The position numbers and the translations under genes were made by a program. From Microbotryum silenes-acaulis (Eukaryota > Basidiomycota > Microbotryomycetes > Microbotryales > Microbotryaceae): 64,000 bases of DNA. This document shows, piece by piece, positions 10,568 through 20,507 of this stretch (the first letter of the stretch is position 1; the number at the start of each line of letters is the position of its first letter). The stretch spans positions 62,001-126,000 of the forward strand of contig QPFY01000010.1 in assembly GCA_003665825.1 (NCBI GenBank), given 5' to 3'. The notes beneath the pieces are model-generated. The model did not search any database and had not been told where the DNA came from. It worked only from the letters and a program-made list of their open reading frames with translations.

Positions 10568-11442
10568 TCACGAGCCAGACCTGGAACATCGCCAAAGTTG
10601 ATAAGAAAGCTCTGGGGTCAGTAAATACTACATCAAAAGATCGATATTGGGTGCGACCTGCCTGATAACTCTTCATTTTGAGCTCTCCACCTTGTGCAAA
10701 GACCATCCTCGCGGCCCATCCGACGTCCTCGACGGATGTGCCGTTCTTGAGGCCGTAGGATACCTGGCAGGTCAGAACAAAGTAGAGCCGAATCAGCACA
10801 TGCCTCAAGGCCCAAAATTGATCCCATATGATGGAACTTGCCTTGCCGTGAATCATAAGGTCGTTGGCTTCATGATCGAAGGTGTAGACTTGTGTGGGGG
10901 TGTGTCGACGAGTTGTGACGTCACTCCACATGGTCTCGCGCATCTTCCGAACGGCTGATGAAGCGGTTACAAGCATGTGCCGACGAACACAGTTAGCTGA
11001 GAGATATGTTACGGGTTCTTGAAGGTGCTCCGACTGACCCGGTACGCCGTGTATCGCCTTCAAGCCCATGATGAAGTCGACACTGCCACGATTCGGGCAT
11101 CATCAGTCGACACCCCGCTCCACGCAACACTCGCTCAGTAGACAGCTCACTTACTCCTCCGTCAGAAATTCCACATACTATGAAAGTTCAAAGCGATCCT
11201 TAGCACTACTTTCACCCGAATTTGGCTCCCAGAGCGCCTCCAAGGCCCAAGTCCAAGCTTCGGGAACTGGTCACCGGTGATTCGAGGAATCGGTTTGGCT
11301 ACGGCCCGCTAGTGGACTCAGGAGATGTTGCATGAGTACTCACCTTGTCCGTCGCACCCGGTACATCTGAGACACTATAGAACGCTTTGATGAACTCTTT
11401 CTTCTCATGAGACAAGGTGGAGGGGAACTTGGTCGATGTCAT
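10568..11442 (-). CDS. Small NTF2/SnoaL-like domain protein
   Basis: Six exons (11344-11442, 11155-11177, 11039-11082, 10842-10954, 10658-10763, 10568-10611) join to 429 nt, or 142 residues. The product begins MTSTKFPSTLSHEKKEFIKA and has the typical order of a fungal SnoaL/NTF2-like fold: FIKAFYSVSDVPGATDK (helix 1), YVEFLTEEDVDFIMGLKAIHG, the central strands TPTQVYTFDHEANDLMIHGK and VSYGLKNGTSVEDVGWAARM, then GELKMKSYQ. No catalytic residues can be assigned; such proteins are often small cytosolic binding or isomerase-like proteins of unknown role. Exon 2 is only 23 nt. The intron at 10764-10841 starts with GCAAGT, so it looks like a GC-AG intron. The last junction is the least certain. A longer open frame across the introns at 10359-11069 is an intron read-through artefact. 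Confidence 0.65.
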
Positions 11443-12006
11443 TTCAAGAAGCGGGCGTCAAGTCGTTCTCGGTCGTCGGCTCGCAGGGTGGGGGTGGGGA
11501 AGGCGAGTGGGGTCGATCGCCTGCAGTGATGTTTCGAGCAACCACTTTGCTTTTTCCGGTATTTCGCGAGGCGGAGGAGAGCTGCCAGATCCAGATTATC
11601 AATGGTGCTATAAACACGTGACAGTGCTAATGTACTTCAGTTTCCGACAAGACGTTGATCCTGGCTTGCCGCTTCCGCGCTCATTTTTCTGATGTATACT
11701 CCGAGGGAGCGACTTTTGCGTGAGCTGGGGCGAGGGAGCAGTTCTACTAGTGGGCTATCACTCTATCTCTAGGTTTGCCTGGTACAAACTCCAAGACTTG
11801 CCTCACAGACTTGAATGCTTAAGACTTACGACGAACCTACGGTCGATTCGCGCGAGCAGGATCTCAAACTTCATCGCCGACGATCATCTACCCAGTTGCA
11901 CATCCGGATCCTTGATGTCAAGGGTCTCGATGACATTGGACTGTGGTATCATCCGGCCACTCTTCGAGCAATTAGGATTAATTCCATAGAGCAGTAAATT
12001 GAACTG
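11443..12006. other. Non-coding region left of the LINE insertions
   Basis: About 560 bases hold the promoter of the NTF2-like gene and the left flank of the retrotransposon patch. A CACGTG hexamer lies near 11615. Short open frames here have no recognisable motif. Confidence 0.45.
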
Positions 12007-12152
12007 TTTGATCTCAGTGAGCTCATTGCGCGCAGGGGTTTGACTTTCACCCAACTGCTTGCCGTCGTTGCTTTATAACCTCTTTTAGCTCTTTTTGTAG
12101 CGGTCCCAGCCAACCCGAAGGATTGCAATTTATGAGCACCAGTCAAAAAAAA
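12007..12152 (+). mobile_element. Severely 5'-truncated LINE copy (3' tail only)
   Basis: About 145 bases ending in eight A residues are nearly identical to the last 130 or so bases of the longer element that ends at 14707. The shared block runs from GCGCGCAGGGGTTTGACTTT through the ATTTATGAGC stretch. Shared 3' ends with poly(A) and variable 5' ends are the hallmark of target-primed reverse transcription. Only the 3' untranslated tail is present, so the copy is dead. The left border is fuzzy because similarity fades over about 20 bases. Confidence 0.85.
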
Positions 12153-12161
12153 GGGGGGGGG

Positions 12162-13744
12162 AGGCGCTGCCAACGGTGCAGGAGGGGGAGAGCTTCAAGT
12201 GGTGCGGCTATGCCTTCTTTCGCCACGGTGACTCGAAACTGTTTTGGACCCATGTTCTTGACAGGATCAAGGCCAAGGCCCGCGCCGCTGGAGACCGGAC
12301 ACTTTCGCCGAGTGGGAAGGTTTTCTATGTCAACGCTCACATCATCTCGACGGTCCTCCACGTGCTGTCCTTCGACATACCGCCTCAATGGTTCATTAAG
12401 GCGGCGGAGACGGCACTTACAGATTTTGTCTGGGGAGGAGCAGGGCGAAATACCGTCGCTCGCGATTTCGTGTTCCAGGCTCGGGAGGACGGTGGCTTGG
12501 GCTTGATTTCGATCGGCGACATCGTTCATTCGGTGGCGCTTCGATTTTGGGATGCTGTGGCGGGCTCGGACGAGGCGATCTGGGCGCCCCTAGCTCGCGA
12601 GAGCTGGAGGTCCCTCGTCGCTGCGACCCGCGATTTCAGTCCGTGGGGGTTCTTCAGCAGCACGGCTCGGGTTGAGAAGCTGTATCGCGACTCGACGCGT
12701 TGGGGGGCAGTCGTTGCAGCGGCCAGGGTCACAGTTCCAACCATCAAGTCCGAACTCCTTACGCTTCCCGAATTGCTTTCGCTTCCGCCTCGCCTCCCTT
12801 CACTCTATGCTGAAGGTGCCAAGCACGCATATGACGATGCGGACGCAGTGGCGAAGTTTGCGCAGATCGCGGACCTGTACTGGAGGGACGAAGGGATGGG
12901 ATGGGCTCTGGTTGGTCATCGACGCGGGTTCTGGCAGCACTCTAAGGAACCCGCCCTACAGCACGAGCACGTGTGGTCGCGCGTGGGTCAGTTGCTCAAG
13001 GCGAAAGCCTTGCTGCCCAAGACCGCGTTGCGACCTGCTCGGATACCTCTCAAGGAGGCTCCCCGTCCTCGGTGCTTCAACTTCTTTGGGCTCACCCGAC
13101 CGTTCACTATGCGCAAGCTTCGTCGGCTTGTGAACAAGGTGCGGTTCCCAGGGAGGGAGGATCGTGTCAAGCGTTTCCCTGATGGGACTTCTCAGAGCGA
13201 TAGGAAGCGCTTCTGGAGATGGCTTCATGACCGGTTCGCGTCTGCTGTGGAGCAGGACACCCACTGGCGGCTCATGTACGACGTGACGCCGACGCGCAAG
13301 AGGCAGCATACTCAGGGTCATGCCTCTTCGCCGACGTGTCTGTTCTGTGGCAACGATGCAGCGGTCATCGAGACGGTGTCGCACTACTTTTTCGAGTGCG
13401 CGTACTCGACCAGCTTCTGGGGCGGGGTGCTGCGCATTCTGTTCGACAAGCTCGGCATCGAGGATACCGACGTCGATCCGTCGACGTTCACTCCGGAGCA
13501 GCTGACTATGGGGCTCCCCCTTTTGCGGGGTCGTGGGAGAACGACCTCGAAATGGATGTGGGTTCGGCTGGCCTGCGCGATCGGCTTCCAGCGGCTGCAC
13601 CTGCTCCACTGGCGCGTTCATCAGCGGTTCGAGCTGGACAACGTCGTGGCCCCTCCCTCGCTCCTCAGTGCGCTCAGAGCGTTCGAGCGAGATTTTCTCT
13701 CTCGAGCGGGCTTTATGCCTGGGGCTCGAGATTGGGAGGTGTGA
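12162..13744 (+). pseudogene. LINE ORF2 C-terminal fragment (post-RT region and zinc-binding zf-RVT domain)
   Basis: An open frame of about 525 codons enters from the truncated 5' end without a proper ATG and ends at 13742-13744. Its N-terminal part shows the region just after the reverse transcriptase fingers and palm: GRT-like LSPSGKVFYVNAHIIST, FDIPPQWFIKAAETALTDFV and WGG, followed by REDGGLGLISIGD. This is the usual S-GR-INxV, FIW and GGLGL series of Tad/Jockey-type LINE proteins. The C-terminal part has a CLFCGNDAAVIETVSHYFFECAYSTSFW-type zf-RVT motif (CxxC, then H and C), positions about 13335-13425. The frame is intact but lacks the catalytic YADD-containing domain, so it is a truncated remnant. 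Whether it is transcribed is unknown. Confidence 0.82.
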
Positions 13745-14698
13745 TGACCGAGTTAAGTCCTTCCTTCCCATTTTCCTCCCCTCCTTTCCTCCCTTCTTTT
13801 TCGGACGTCGACTTTTCTTTCAGAAGCTGACTGTCTTGAAACTTGTTGCGCAGTGGAAGGCTGCGCACCTCTCTCTCTCTTTCTACTTTGCGCAGTAGCG
13901 GTCTTCGTTCTTGGATGGATCGGCAAGCCCGGTCGATCGTCTTTGCGTTGGAGGCTTTGTGAAGTTCTCCCCTCTCCTTTCCCCCCCTTTTCCCTTCCCT
14001 TCCTCTTCTCGTTCCTGTTGCTCGGTTGTTGACTACGCTTCAGCCACTTCTCCTTTTATTCCTAAGCCGTGTGTTGGATTTCGTCGGATGGTTCGTTCAT
14101 TCGCGTTGGTCAAGATCTACGGCATGGATCGGGAAGAAAGGTCGCTCGTTTTTTGGTCAATATCCTCGCTTCAAAGGCGAGGCCCGTTTCGTTGTTCACT
14201 CGGCCCCAACGGCTCAACAGCCAGCACTCGAGACTCAGCCAAGGGAGGACATCAGGCGCTGTCGGGGTGACGAGTAGCTGGAGCTTGGCTGCGGCCTGTT
14301 AGTCCCTGGGGACCTCTATCTCTGGCTTCGACCCCCTCCCTTGGCCCCTCGGGTGTGTTCCCCTCCTCCTCCCCCCCTCTCTGTCTTAGTATTCCTGGTT
14401 CTCCGTGTTTCCAGTCGTGACTTTTTGTATATTCTCCCCCTTTCTTTCTCTAGGCGCTCTTGCCTGGTTTTCGAGTATCTTCGCTCCCACTCTTGGGACG
14501 TGAAGCGGCAGCAGTACTCACCGCCCGTTGGAGTCCGCGTTAGGTGCTCGGCGGGTTTTGATCTGCGCAGCGCTCTTTGCGCGCAGGGGTTTGACTTTCA
14601 CCCAACTGCTTGCCGTCGTTGCTTTATAACCTCTTTTAGCTCTTTTTGTAGCGGTCCCAGCCAACCCGAAGGATTGCAATTTATGAGCCCCAGTCCCC
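13745..14698 (+). other. LINE 3' untranslated region
   Basis: This stretch between the ORF2 stop and the poly(A) is rich in C/T runs and holds no supported reading frame. Its last 120 or so bases are duplicated in the fragment at 12007-12152, which defines the element's 3' end. Confidence 0.75.
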
Positions 14699-14740
14699 AA
14701 AAAAAAATGGGCCTCTTGTCGTTAGTAAATCGTTTTATTA

Positions 14741-14778
14741 CTCTTTCTCTTTCTCTCTCTCTCTCCTTCTCTCTCTCA
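14741..14778. repeat. CT-rich microsatellite
   Basis: An imperfect CT/TTCT tract lies about 35 bases beyond the LINE poly(A) tail. Confidence 0.85.
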
Positions 14779-15045
14779 TTCGTCTCCTGGGGGGGAGCAA
14801 CCGCTTGGCTGGGGCACTTGAATTCGAAGTATCGGATTGGTGGACTTGGCCGGTTTCTCGCATCTTGCGGGCGGTTTGTGTTATCATCGTCGACTTCCAT
14901 CTAGTTTTTCCGTAGGCCAATCAGGGGGGACAGGAATTGGGGGCAATATGATGAACAGTTTCTACAAAAAAAAAAGCCACGGCGGGCGGACTGGTGCACG
15001 GCCACATTGACTTCTACTGTTAGTATACCTTGCGCTGATATCAGG

Positions 15046-15117
15046 GGCCGGATTGCTTAGATGGTCAAAAGCTTTCCCAATCATTGGAAGCGAGCCACGT
15101 TCGACTCCTAACTCCTG
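15046..15117 (+). other. tRNA-like sequence with pol III box A and box B (degenerate tRNA or SINE head)
   Basis: TTGCTTAGATGG at 15053-15064 differs from the box A consensus TRGCNNAGNNGG at one base. CGTTCGACTCC at 15098-15108 differs from box B GGTTCGANTCC at one base. Their starts are 45 bases apart, one more than in a standard tRNA. A perfect D stem (GCTT/AAGC) forms. The T stem and anticodon stem pair poorly, and the 5' strand that would pair with the 3' acceptor-like CTCCTGA lies five bases too far upstream (TCAGGGG at 15041-15047). This looks like a decayed tRNA or the head of a tRNA-derived short element rather than a working tRNA. Confidence 0.35.
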
Positions 15118-16074
15118 ATCCAGCCATTCTCTTATTTTGTCGATCGTTTCCAGAATCATTGTTGAGATCGAAAGCAGAATACGTATCGTCTTGCTGGAGT
15201 GTCGCGTTGGTGTTGTGATGTTGGCTCAATGAATGCTGGTGGTGAGGCGGGAGGTGAGAGGGTGACTGGACAAGAGCGGCGCGAAACGTGACGAGGCCGA
15301 TTGGCAAAGTGATTCCAAAAGTACGTCGGCAAGCGCGCACTTTTCTGCTGTCGGTTGCAATGCGCTACCTTTTATCTGATGTTTTAGGCCCGGTACACAG
15401 TTCGGTACTGCTGACGAACGCAGTTCAACCCCTCGCTTAAATTTCAGGTTTTGTGAAGGCGGAAGGAAGCGGGTAAACTTAAAAGGCACGTCACGAGACC
15501 TGCCGCTCGGTCGACTCGAGGGGCCAACGCGCGGACAATGCTCACTGCTCAGGCCTCAGGCCTCAGGGGCTATAGCTAGGGTGAGGGAGGGCGGCAAGCC
15601 CCAAATGGGTACTATTCGGGCCGGTTTAGAGTGACCTCGGCGGGTATGAGGCGGGTCCGTTGACACCGGATTCAAAAGCGAAAAAGGACCTTTGCTGATC
15701 GGTCCCACTGTCGGAACCGGTGCCTTTACCCTCGCATGATCATTGTTAGCGGAGAGATGATGAAACATCTAACCGATGCTCTCGGGCTTATCGTCGGGTT
15801 CTTCACGTCAAAGAGCCAAGCGTTGCAATGAGAGGGGGAAGGTTCTTATACAGCGCTTCAGACGTTTCCCAAAAGCTGCCCAAACGCAGTACTCAAGGTC
15901 CATCATGAGTCATCCATCCAAACGGCGTGGCAATGTTTCTTTTGACGATTATGACACAAATGACGGCCCCGAATTTGCCTTCTCGACGTACAAAAGAGGA
16001 AGACCCAGAGGAAATTGTCGTCAGCGGGGTTAGCGGGATAAAAAGGTGAAAAGCGAACGATAAACGGATGGGAT

Positions 16075-16548
16075 TTACCAAAATACGTCGTACCACTCGT
16101 GCCGCTGATCACAGATCCCGCATTGGACACTGACGCAGTCGGCATAATGCCCAGTGGTATCGAACTTGTCGAAGGCCTGGATGCAATCGGCCCTTCCGTT
16201 TTTGAGTTTCGCATCGTCTTGTCTTGATGACCGGGTACAACGCTTATCAGTACGTAGCTTCAAGCAACTGCGGCGCCAAACCTGATACGAGGGTAATACA
16301 AGCGCACCCGTCCGAGCCAATCATCTCCTGGAGCCTTGCTAAGCACTCAACGAAGTGAAGAGCGCAACTACCAGAGCGTAGCCTATGAAGTCGACGAGAT
16401 GGAGTGAGTATCCGGTAGGGAAGCGTGTTCGAACTGAAAAGGAGACTCACCACCCGCTATTTTCTGCCGATTGGCACCCGTTGGCGTGGACCTGGCAAGC
16501 GCAGGCGAAAAGAGCGATCATGGCGCCCAAGAGCTTGACGAACTTCAT
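16075..16548 (-). CDS. Small secreted cysteine-rich protein (candidate effector-like), three exons
   Basis: Exons 16451-16548, 16282-16382 and 16075-16217 join to 342 nt, giving 113 residues. The start MKFVKLLGAMIALFACACQV is a clear signal peptide, with likely cleavage after VHA. The mature part of about 91 residues has nine cysteines, including GCAC, ADC, QC and GIC pairs, and ends EWYDVFW. Intron 1 is 68 nt with a gtgagt donor. Intron 2 is 64 nt with a weaker gtttgg donor. I recognise no family, and no catalytic motif is seen. Small, cysteine-rich secreted proteins in basidiomycetes are often host- or wall-interacting, but nothing here shows that directly. It sits alone in a gene-poor stretch 1.4 kb from a LINE remnant. 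The odd number of cysteines leaves one unpaired or used for dimerisation. Confidence 0.62.
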
Positions 16549-17948
16549 CTGGCTTCGATGAGGAAGTGGGTGAGAAGGGATGAGGGAAGACTACTCGCAG
16601 GGGCCGGCAGTACTCTCAAAAAGGATGCTATTCTGAGATTTCAGTGGACTAAATGGGGGAAGATACCCCGCACGCGCGTGACTATTGAGATAGGAGAACC
16701 CGGCGCTAAGTTCAGCTCCCCGATTCGGCTGACACCAGCAGCGATAAACGGCGGTGCCAGTGACCTATCCCCTGTATGGATGCGGCATGAGGACCCGTAC
16801 AGGCAGCGTGGTTTACAACCAGCTCCACGGTCTGACTGATCCGAGCCGCCGATCATGGTCAAGGGTTGCCACGCATACCGGCGCTTCTACCTCAACGTGT
16901 GCAATCCGGGCCGCGAGTCGGCCACTGCACTGATTCACTTAAGTTGCCCAACGCTTGGGACAGAGCCTGAGCTGTACGACGTCAACACATGGCGATCACT
17001 TTCGGCCAAAAAAGAGTCATTTTGGTTCACTCGTGACGCGCACAGCATGTGTACTAGTAACTCCGAAGCACTCCGATCATCGACGTTGGACGCGGCGCCT
17101 CGACTAGCCAGTCATGTCCAGCGATCAATCGGGTCAACGACGGCGGTTTCGGTATGTAAAGTGCTTCGGGGTAAACCCCGTACTCTGTGTCTCAAGGCGA
17201 ACTATCAACGACAATGCATGCGGCGGAAATGCACACAGACGGCCGAACGGGACTGAAGAAAAGCAGGAAGAGGAGGTGATTATGAACGCGCTCTTCACTT
17301 TTGCGCATCGGAGACTGGAAAAACGACGAGCAATGGTAGGAAAGTACGGCGGGACTCGGACGGAGGAGTGTAATGGGATGCCTTACAGAACAGCCGTGTA
17401 AGTAGCCTCTGAGTAGCTAGAGCTATGGAGTCCTAGTTTCGAATTGCTTTTAGCCTAGCGGTCAATAACCACTTGTAATGATACATGTTGGACTCGCGCA
17501 TACTTTGCAAAGAGCGGATGAGGCTGTGAAGTGGAACGAAGGGAGGGGAGCAATTCGAATGACTAAGACGTCTCGGGGGAGTTTGCTTCCTGTTCTGAGG
17601 TAGACCACTTCTAGGATCCAGTATAGCATTTTACCTGGCTCTCACTTTCTGCGTGTTTCGAGTCTCATTCGACATTGTGCTCCAGTCTCCAGTCTCAAGC
17701 GTCTCGTTCTCCTTCCCGGTCTCGTTTCTTGGTTGTACCCCTCTCCCGTGTCTCCTCTCTTACTTCGGCTCTATATATCTATATCTATATCATACCACTT
17801 TTGAGGGTCCGTTTTGCTATAACATAGGACGGGGCAACCAAGACGTCAAGTCGAGCTGTTGTCAAGTGGATACTGTGTTCAGTGGCATTGTATGAGTGGC
17901 CGGTTCAACCTCGCCACAGCAGAAAGCCGACCAAGAAAGCCACCCTCT
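16549..17948. other. Gene-poor region between secreted protein and PUS3
   Basis: About 1.4 kb has no strongly supported gene. A plus-strand frame starting MSSDQSGQRRRF at 17114 has a GTATGT donor-like site and a CACAG acceptor-like site, and could encode a short basic peptide ending near 17400; I rate it weak. An interrupted TATATCTATATC tract lies at 17771-17791. Confidence 0.45.
17771..17791. repeat. Imperfect TATATC repeat
   Basis: A short AT-rich tandem tract lies about 160 bases beyond the 3' end of the PUS3 gene. Confidence 0.7.
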
Positions 17949-19946
17949 TCAATCTGATGCATTCCCAATCTTGATCGCCTGATCCTTCTCGTTCTCCTCA
18001 AGCGCAATCCTTTTCTTTTCTAAATTGACCGCCCTCGCACGATTCGACGCCTCCTGATTCTTCCTCCTCTTGATCACCTTCTCCTTTCCCCTCCCATTCG
18101 CCCATTTCGCGTTCTGAATCTCGGGCAAGTCCGCCCTCTGCCTCCTCAACAAAGGCGTATAAGTCGACATCTTACTAGCCCTTCCCATCCCCAAAGGCGT
18201 ATACGTAAAATTGTGATGCTTCGTCTCCTTCGGGTCGATCGTTCCTGGTGTAGCCGGCGTTTGGAAAGCGAACGCCGCCAAATGATGCTTAAGCACGATC
18301 GCCTTGAGCCTCTGTTCCGTATACGCCTGATTCATCTTCCCATACTGCGCTCTAAAAATCTCAATCGTGGGTGTCGAAGTTTTGCGAATCTCATCGGGAC
18401 TGGTGATGGGTCCTTGAGGGGGTCCGGGATCGATCCTCCAATCGAATTCGGACTCGTTGTACCCTGCTTGCCAGAGGATCAAGGGCAAGTCATCGCCAAT
18501 CTCATAGCCTGGTTTACCATCAACGACGTCACGTTGGTTACCAGGTTTCAATGGATGCATCGCTTCGGTTGTTGCTGTGCGATCCGAGGTCCATAGAAGA
18601 CGTTCGATGATGGAGGGGTGTTCGAGCCGTGCCCCGACGAGGAACAAGAGCGCGATGATGGATCGGACTTGATTGTACAACTGTAAGCACGAGCATGGCG
18701 GCAAAACGTTCAGCAAAGTTTGTGCAGTGCATACAAATCAAGGAACACAGCACTCACGAACGCGCTCCCCCTGAGGTTAAGAACGAACATATCCTCTCCC
18801 TCACCCCGAACCTGATCAATCGTCGCCGAAACGACCTTGCGCACATGCGAAACGAGCTGTTTCGGAGGATCGACTCGACACATATTCCGAAAGTCGTGTT
18901 CACCTACCAATCGACCGGCCGCATCTCGCATCGCGTGGACGTCGAGTTCTAACCCTTTCCAATCGATCGCGGCGAGGCGCTTTTGCCAGCCTAGAAATTC
19001 GGTTCCTGTCGGTTCGAGTTGAGAATACGCGGCGCCGAAATCGAACTGACCGCGCAGTATTGGAGCCGTAACAGAGCTGGAGAAGAAGTACTTGTAGTGA
19101 CGCCACAGGCAGGAGAAACGGGAGGAAAAGGTCGCCGAGACGGGGGACCAAGCGAGTACTCTGATCGAGTCGGGGAGGTGACGATTGAGCAATGAAACGT
19201 AGGGAAGTTCCACCGAAGCGACATTTTTGCCTTTGGATGCTGCACCGTTCTTGCTAGGTGGAGCAGAGGATGAAGATGTGACCGAATCGTTGTCGCTTTC
19301 GGAGTCACTCACGATGCCCGTGTTCATGGGGTCGGCAAGATCGCTGCGGACCCAAAGGTTGACAACCTGGCCTGACGAACTGACGCCGGCATCCGTCCTA
19401 CCGCAGCGCTCGAACGCGCATCCAAATCCATCGGTGTTGACGATAGGTTCGATGAGTCGGGCCCTGACAAGAGCATCGAGTAGGACGCCTTCAACGGTCG
19501 GTCGCGTGGTCGGACAGGACGGAGGTTGGTACGCCAGACCGGAATGTGCCCAACCTTCGTATCTGTCGGCAGACCAGGAGGTTTGAGTCGGGTAAAGGTA
19601 TTTTTTATTTTTAGGTACTACATTCGACCACTCACGTGATCATGAGAGCGATGTGTCGCTTGGGTGCTCGAGCGAGCGACGGGGGGAGTGGACCGTTGAG
19701 GTCGGGAACGGTCTTGCCCCTCCTCTTGGGCTTGATCGCGTCCTCCTTCCCATTCCGAGCTTGACTAGTCGAAGCGACCGACGAAGCAGCGCCCATAAAA
19801 CTCTCAGCTTGTGCCGACGTATTCTGAACCACCGCATCACGTCCACGTTCATCAAGCTCGAGCTGCCTGAGTTGGCGTTGCAACCGCTCAATCTCAGCGA
19901 GTAAGCGAGTCCGTTCAGCCGAGACGGGTGGAAGTGGTGCGGTCAT
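17949..19946 (-). CDS. PUS3: tRNA pseudouridine(38/39) synthase Pus3/Deg1
   Basis: Pus3/Deg1 converts U38 and U39 in the anticodon stem-loop of many tRNAs to pseudouridine, in nucleus and cytoplasm. Exons 19636-19946, 18758-19562 and 17949-18680 give 1848 nt, 615 residues. The N-terminal coiled-coil-like segment RTRLLAEIERLQRQLRQLEL precedes KRHIALMITYEGWAHSGLAY. The catalytic Asp lies in FERCGRTDAGVSSSGQVV. The TruA-type core continues with LAWSPVSATFSSRFSCLWRHYKYFF, EHDFRNMCRVDP and the C-terminal strand LNLRGSAFLYNQVRSIIALL. The protein is longer than yeast Deg1 because of an acidic Ser-rich insert (SDSESDNDSVTSSSS) and a basic C-terminal tail. The start at 19946 is chosen because residues upstream in the same frame are a basic low-complexity run with no conserved feature; an ATG at 20159 is an alternative. 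Confidence 0.9.
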
Positions 19947-20507
19947 GATGGTCGTTGTAGCTCTAGGCCACACGACTCTGGAGGCGAGGCGTCGGAGAAT
20001 GGTGGTCGTCGCTGGCCGCCGGCGTAGTCGAATAAGATCAAGAGCAAGCGATCGAGCGCGGAGAGCCAGCTCGAGCTGCGAAAAGGGACACCGCTCTCGG
20101 CCTCTCTCGGCTCCTGCCGTTCTGCGGCCGGGGACACTCGGACATCTCGGAGTCGACACAAACTCCGTGCGGGGACATTGATATTTTCCATATATATATA
20201 TATTGGTTGAAACCGAAACAGAGTTAGTAGTATTGTAAAATTCACCCTCCCTTCGGTCACCCTGTGCTCAGACTGACTATCTGAACTCTCAAGGTACAAG
20301 TTTCCCCATTTGGTCGGCGATGACGCACGCACGGACCGCGTGTGTTCCCCTTTTGAGGCTGGGCACCCTCCCCTTAGTCAGCGATGGCCGAGGACGCGCT
20401 CGCTCCCCCTCTCGTCTCACTCGCCCTCCTTGCACTTGACCCTCAACTCCGAGAACCCCGCCACACGAGTGACCAACACACAACATCGCCGGGGTCTTGA
20501 ACCGGGC
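19947..20507. promoter_or_regulatory. Divergent promoter between PUS3 and SNF2-RING gene
   Basis: The 560-base space between two divergently transcribed genes contains a TATATATATATATAT run at 20189-20203 and no independent coding sequence. It is placed to serve both genes. Confidence 0.55.
20189..20203. repeat. (TA)n tract in divergent promoter
   Basis: A 15-base alternating TA run lies about 240 bases upstream of the PUS3 ATG and about 305 bases upstream of the SNF2-RING ATG. It resembles the AT tract at 1743-1764. Confidence 0.85.

Larger units (their letters stand above)
12153..14707 (+). mobile_element. 5'-truncated non-LTR retrotransposon (LINE), 3' half with poly(A)
   Basis: About 2.55 kb starts directly after the A8 tail of the preceding fragment with a nine-G run. 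It carries the 3' part of a LINE ORF2, a roughly 950-base pyrimidine-rich 3' untranslated region, and a tail ending in nine A residues at 14699-14707. The endonuclease and the reverse transcriptase catalytic core are missing, so the copy cannot move on its own. The shared 3' tail with 12007-12152 shows at least two insertions of one family. I could not find convincing target-site duplications. Confidence 0.85.
14708..16074. other. Gene-poor region right of the LINE, with CT repeat and tRNA-like boxes
   Basis: No protein gene is supported. Open frames on the minus strand around 15065-15490 have no recognisable motif. The segment starts with a CT microsatellite, contains a run of nine to ten A at about 14965 without LINE tail sequence, and holds the tRNA-like signals described separately at 15046-15117. 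Confidence 0.5.

Noticed and set aside
10359..11069. 236-codon minus-strand open frame
   Set aside because: It reads straight through introns of the NTF2-like gene. Conserved segments are separated by donor, branch and acceptor signals, and the spliced model is shorter and in phase.
12176..13744. LINE fragment read as an intact gene starting at 12176
   Set aside because: The apparent start is a GTG inside a truncated ORF2 with no reverse transcriptase core, so it is treated as a remnant.
12956..13771. 271-codon minus-strand frame
   Set aside because: It is antisense to the LINE ORF2, Arg/Glu/His-rich, and has no recognisable motif.
11993..14735. Possible target-site duplication AGTAAAT around the LINE patch
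   Set aside because: The right copy lies about 16 bases past the poly(A) instead of next to it, and seven bases in AT-rich sequence are expected by chance.
14960..14975. Poly(A) run as the end of a third LINE copy
   Set aside because: The bases before it do not match the shared 3' tail seen at 12144 and 14698.
15065..15489. Overlapping minus-strand frames of about 90 codons
   Set aside because: No domain, no signal peptide and no splice structure; they overlap the tRNA-like signals.
16855..17256. 133-codon plus-strand frame
   Set aside because: No recognisable motif or neighbouring exon signal at its start, and its amino-acid composition looks random.
19947..20159. Upstream in-frame extension of PUS3 (start at 20159)
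   Set aside because: The added 71 residues are Arg/Thr-rich with no conserved feature, and the 19946 ATG gives a normal N-terminus. A mitochondrial form cannot be fully excluded.
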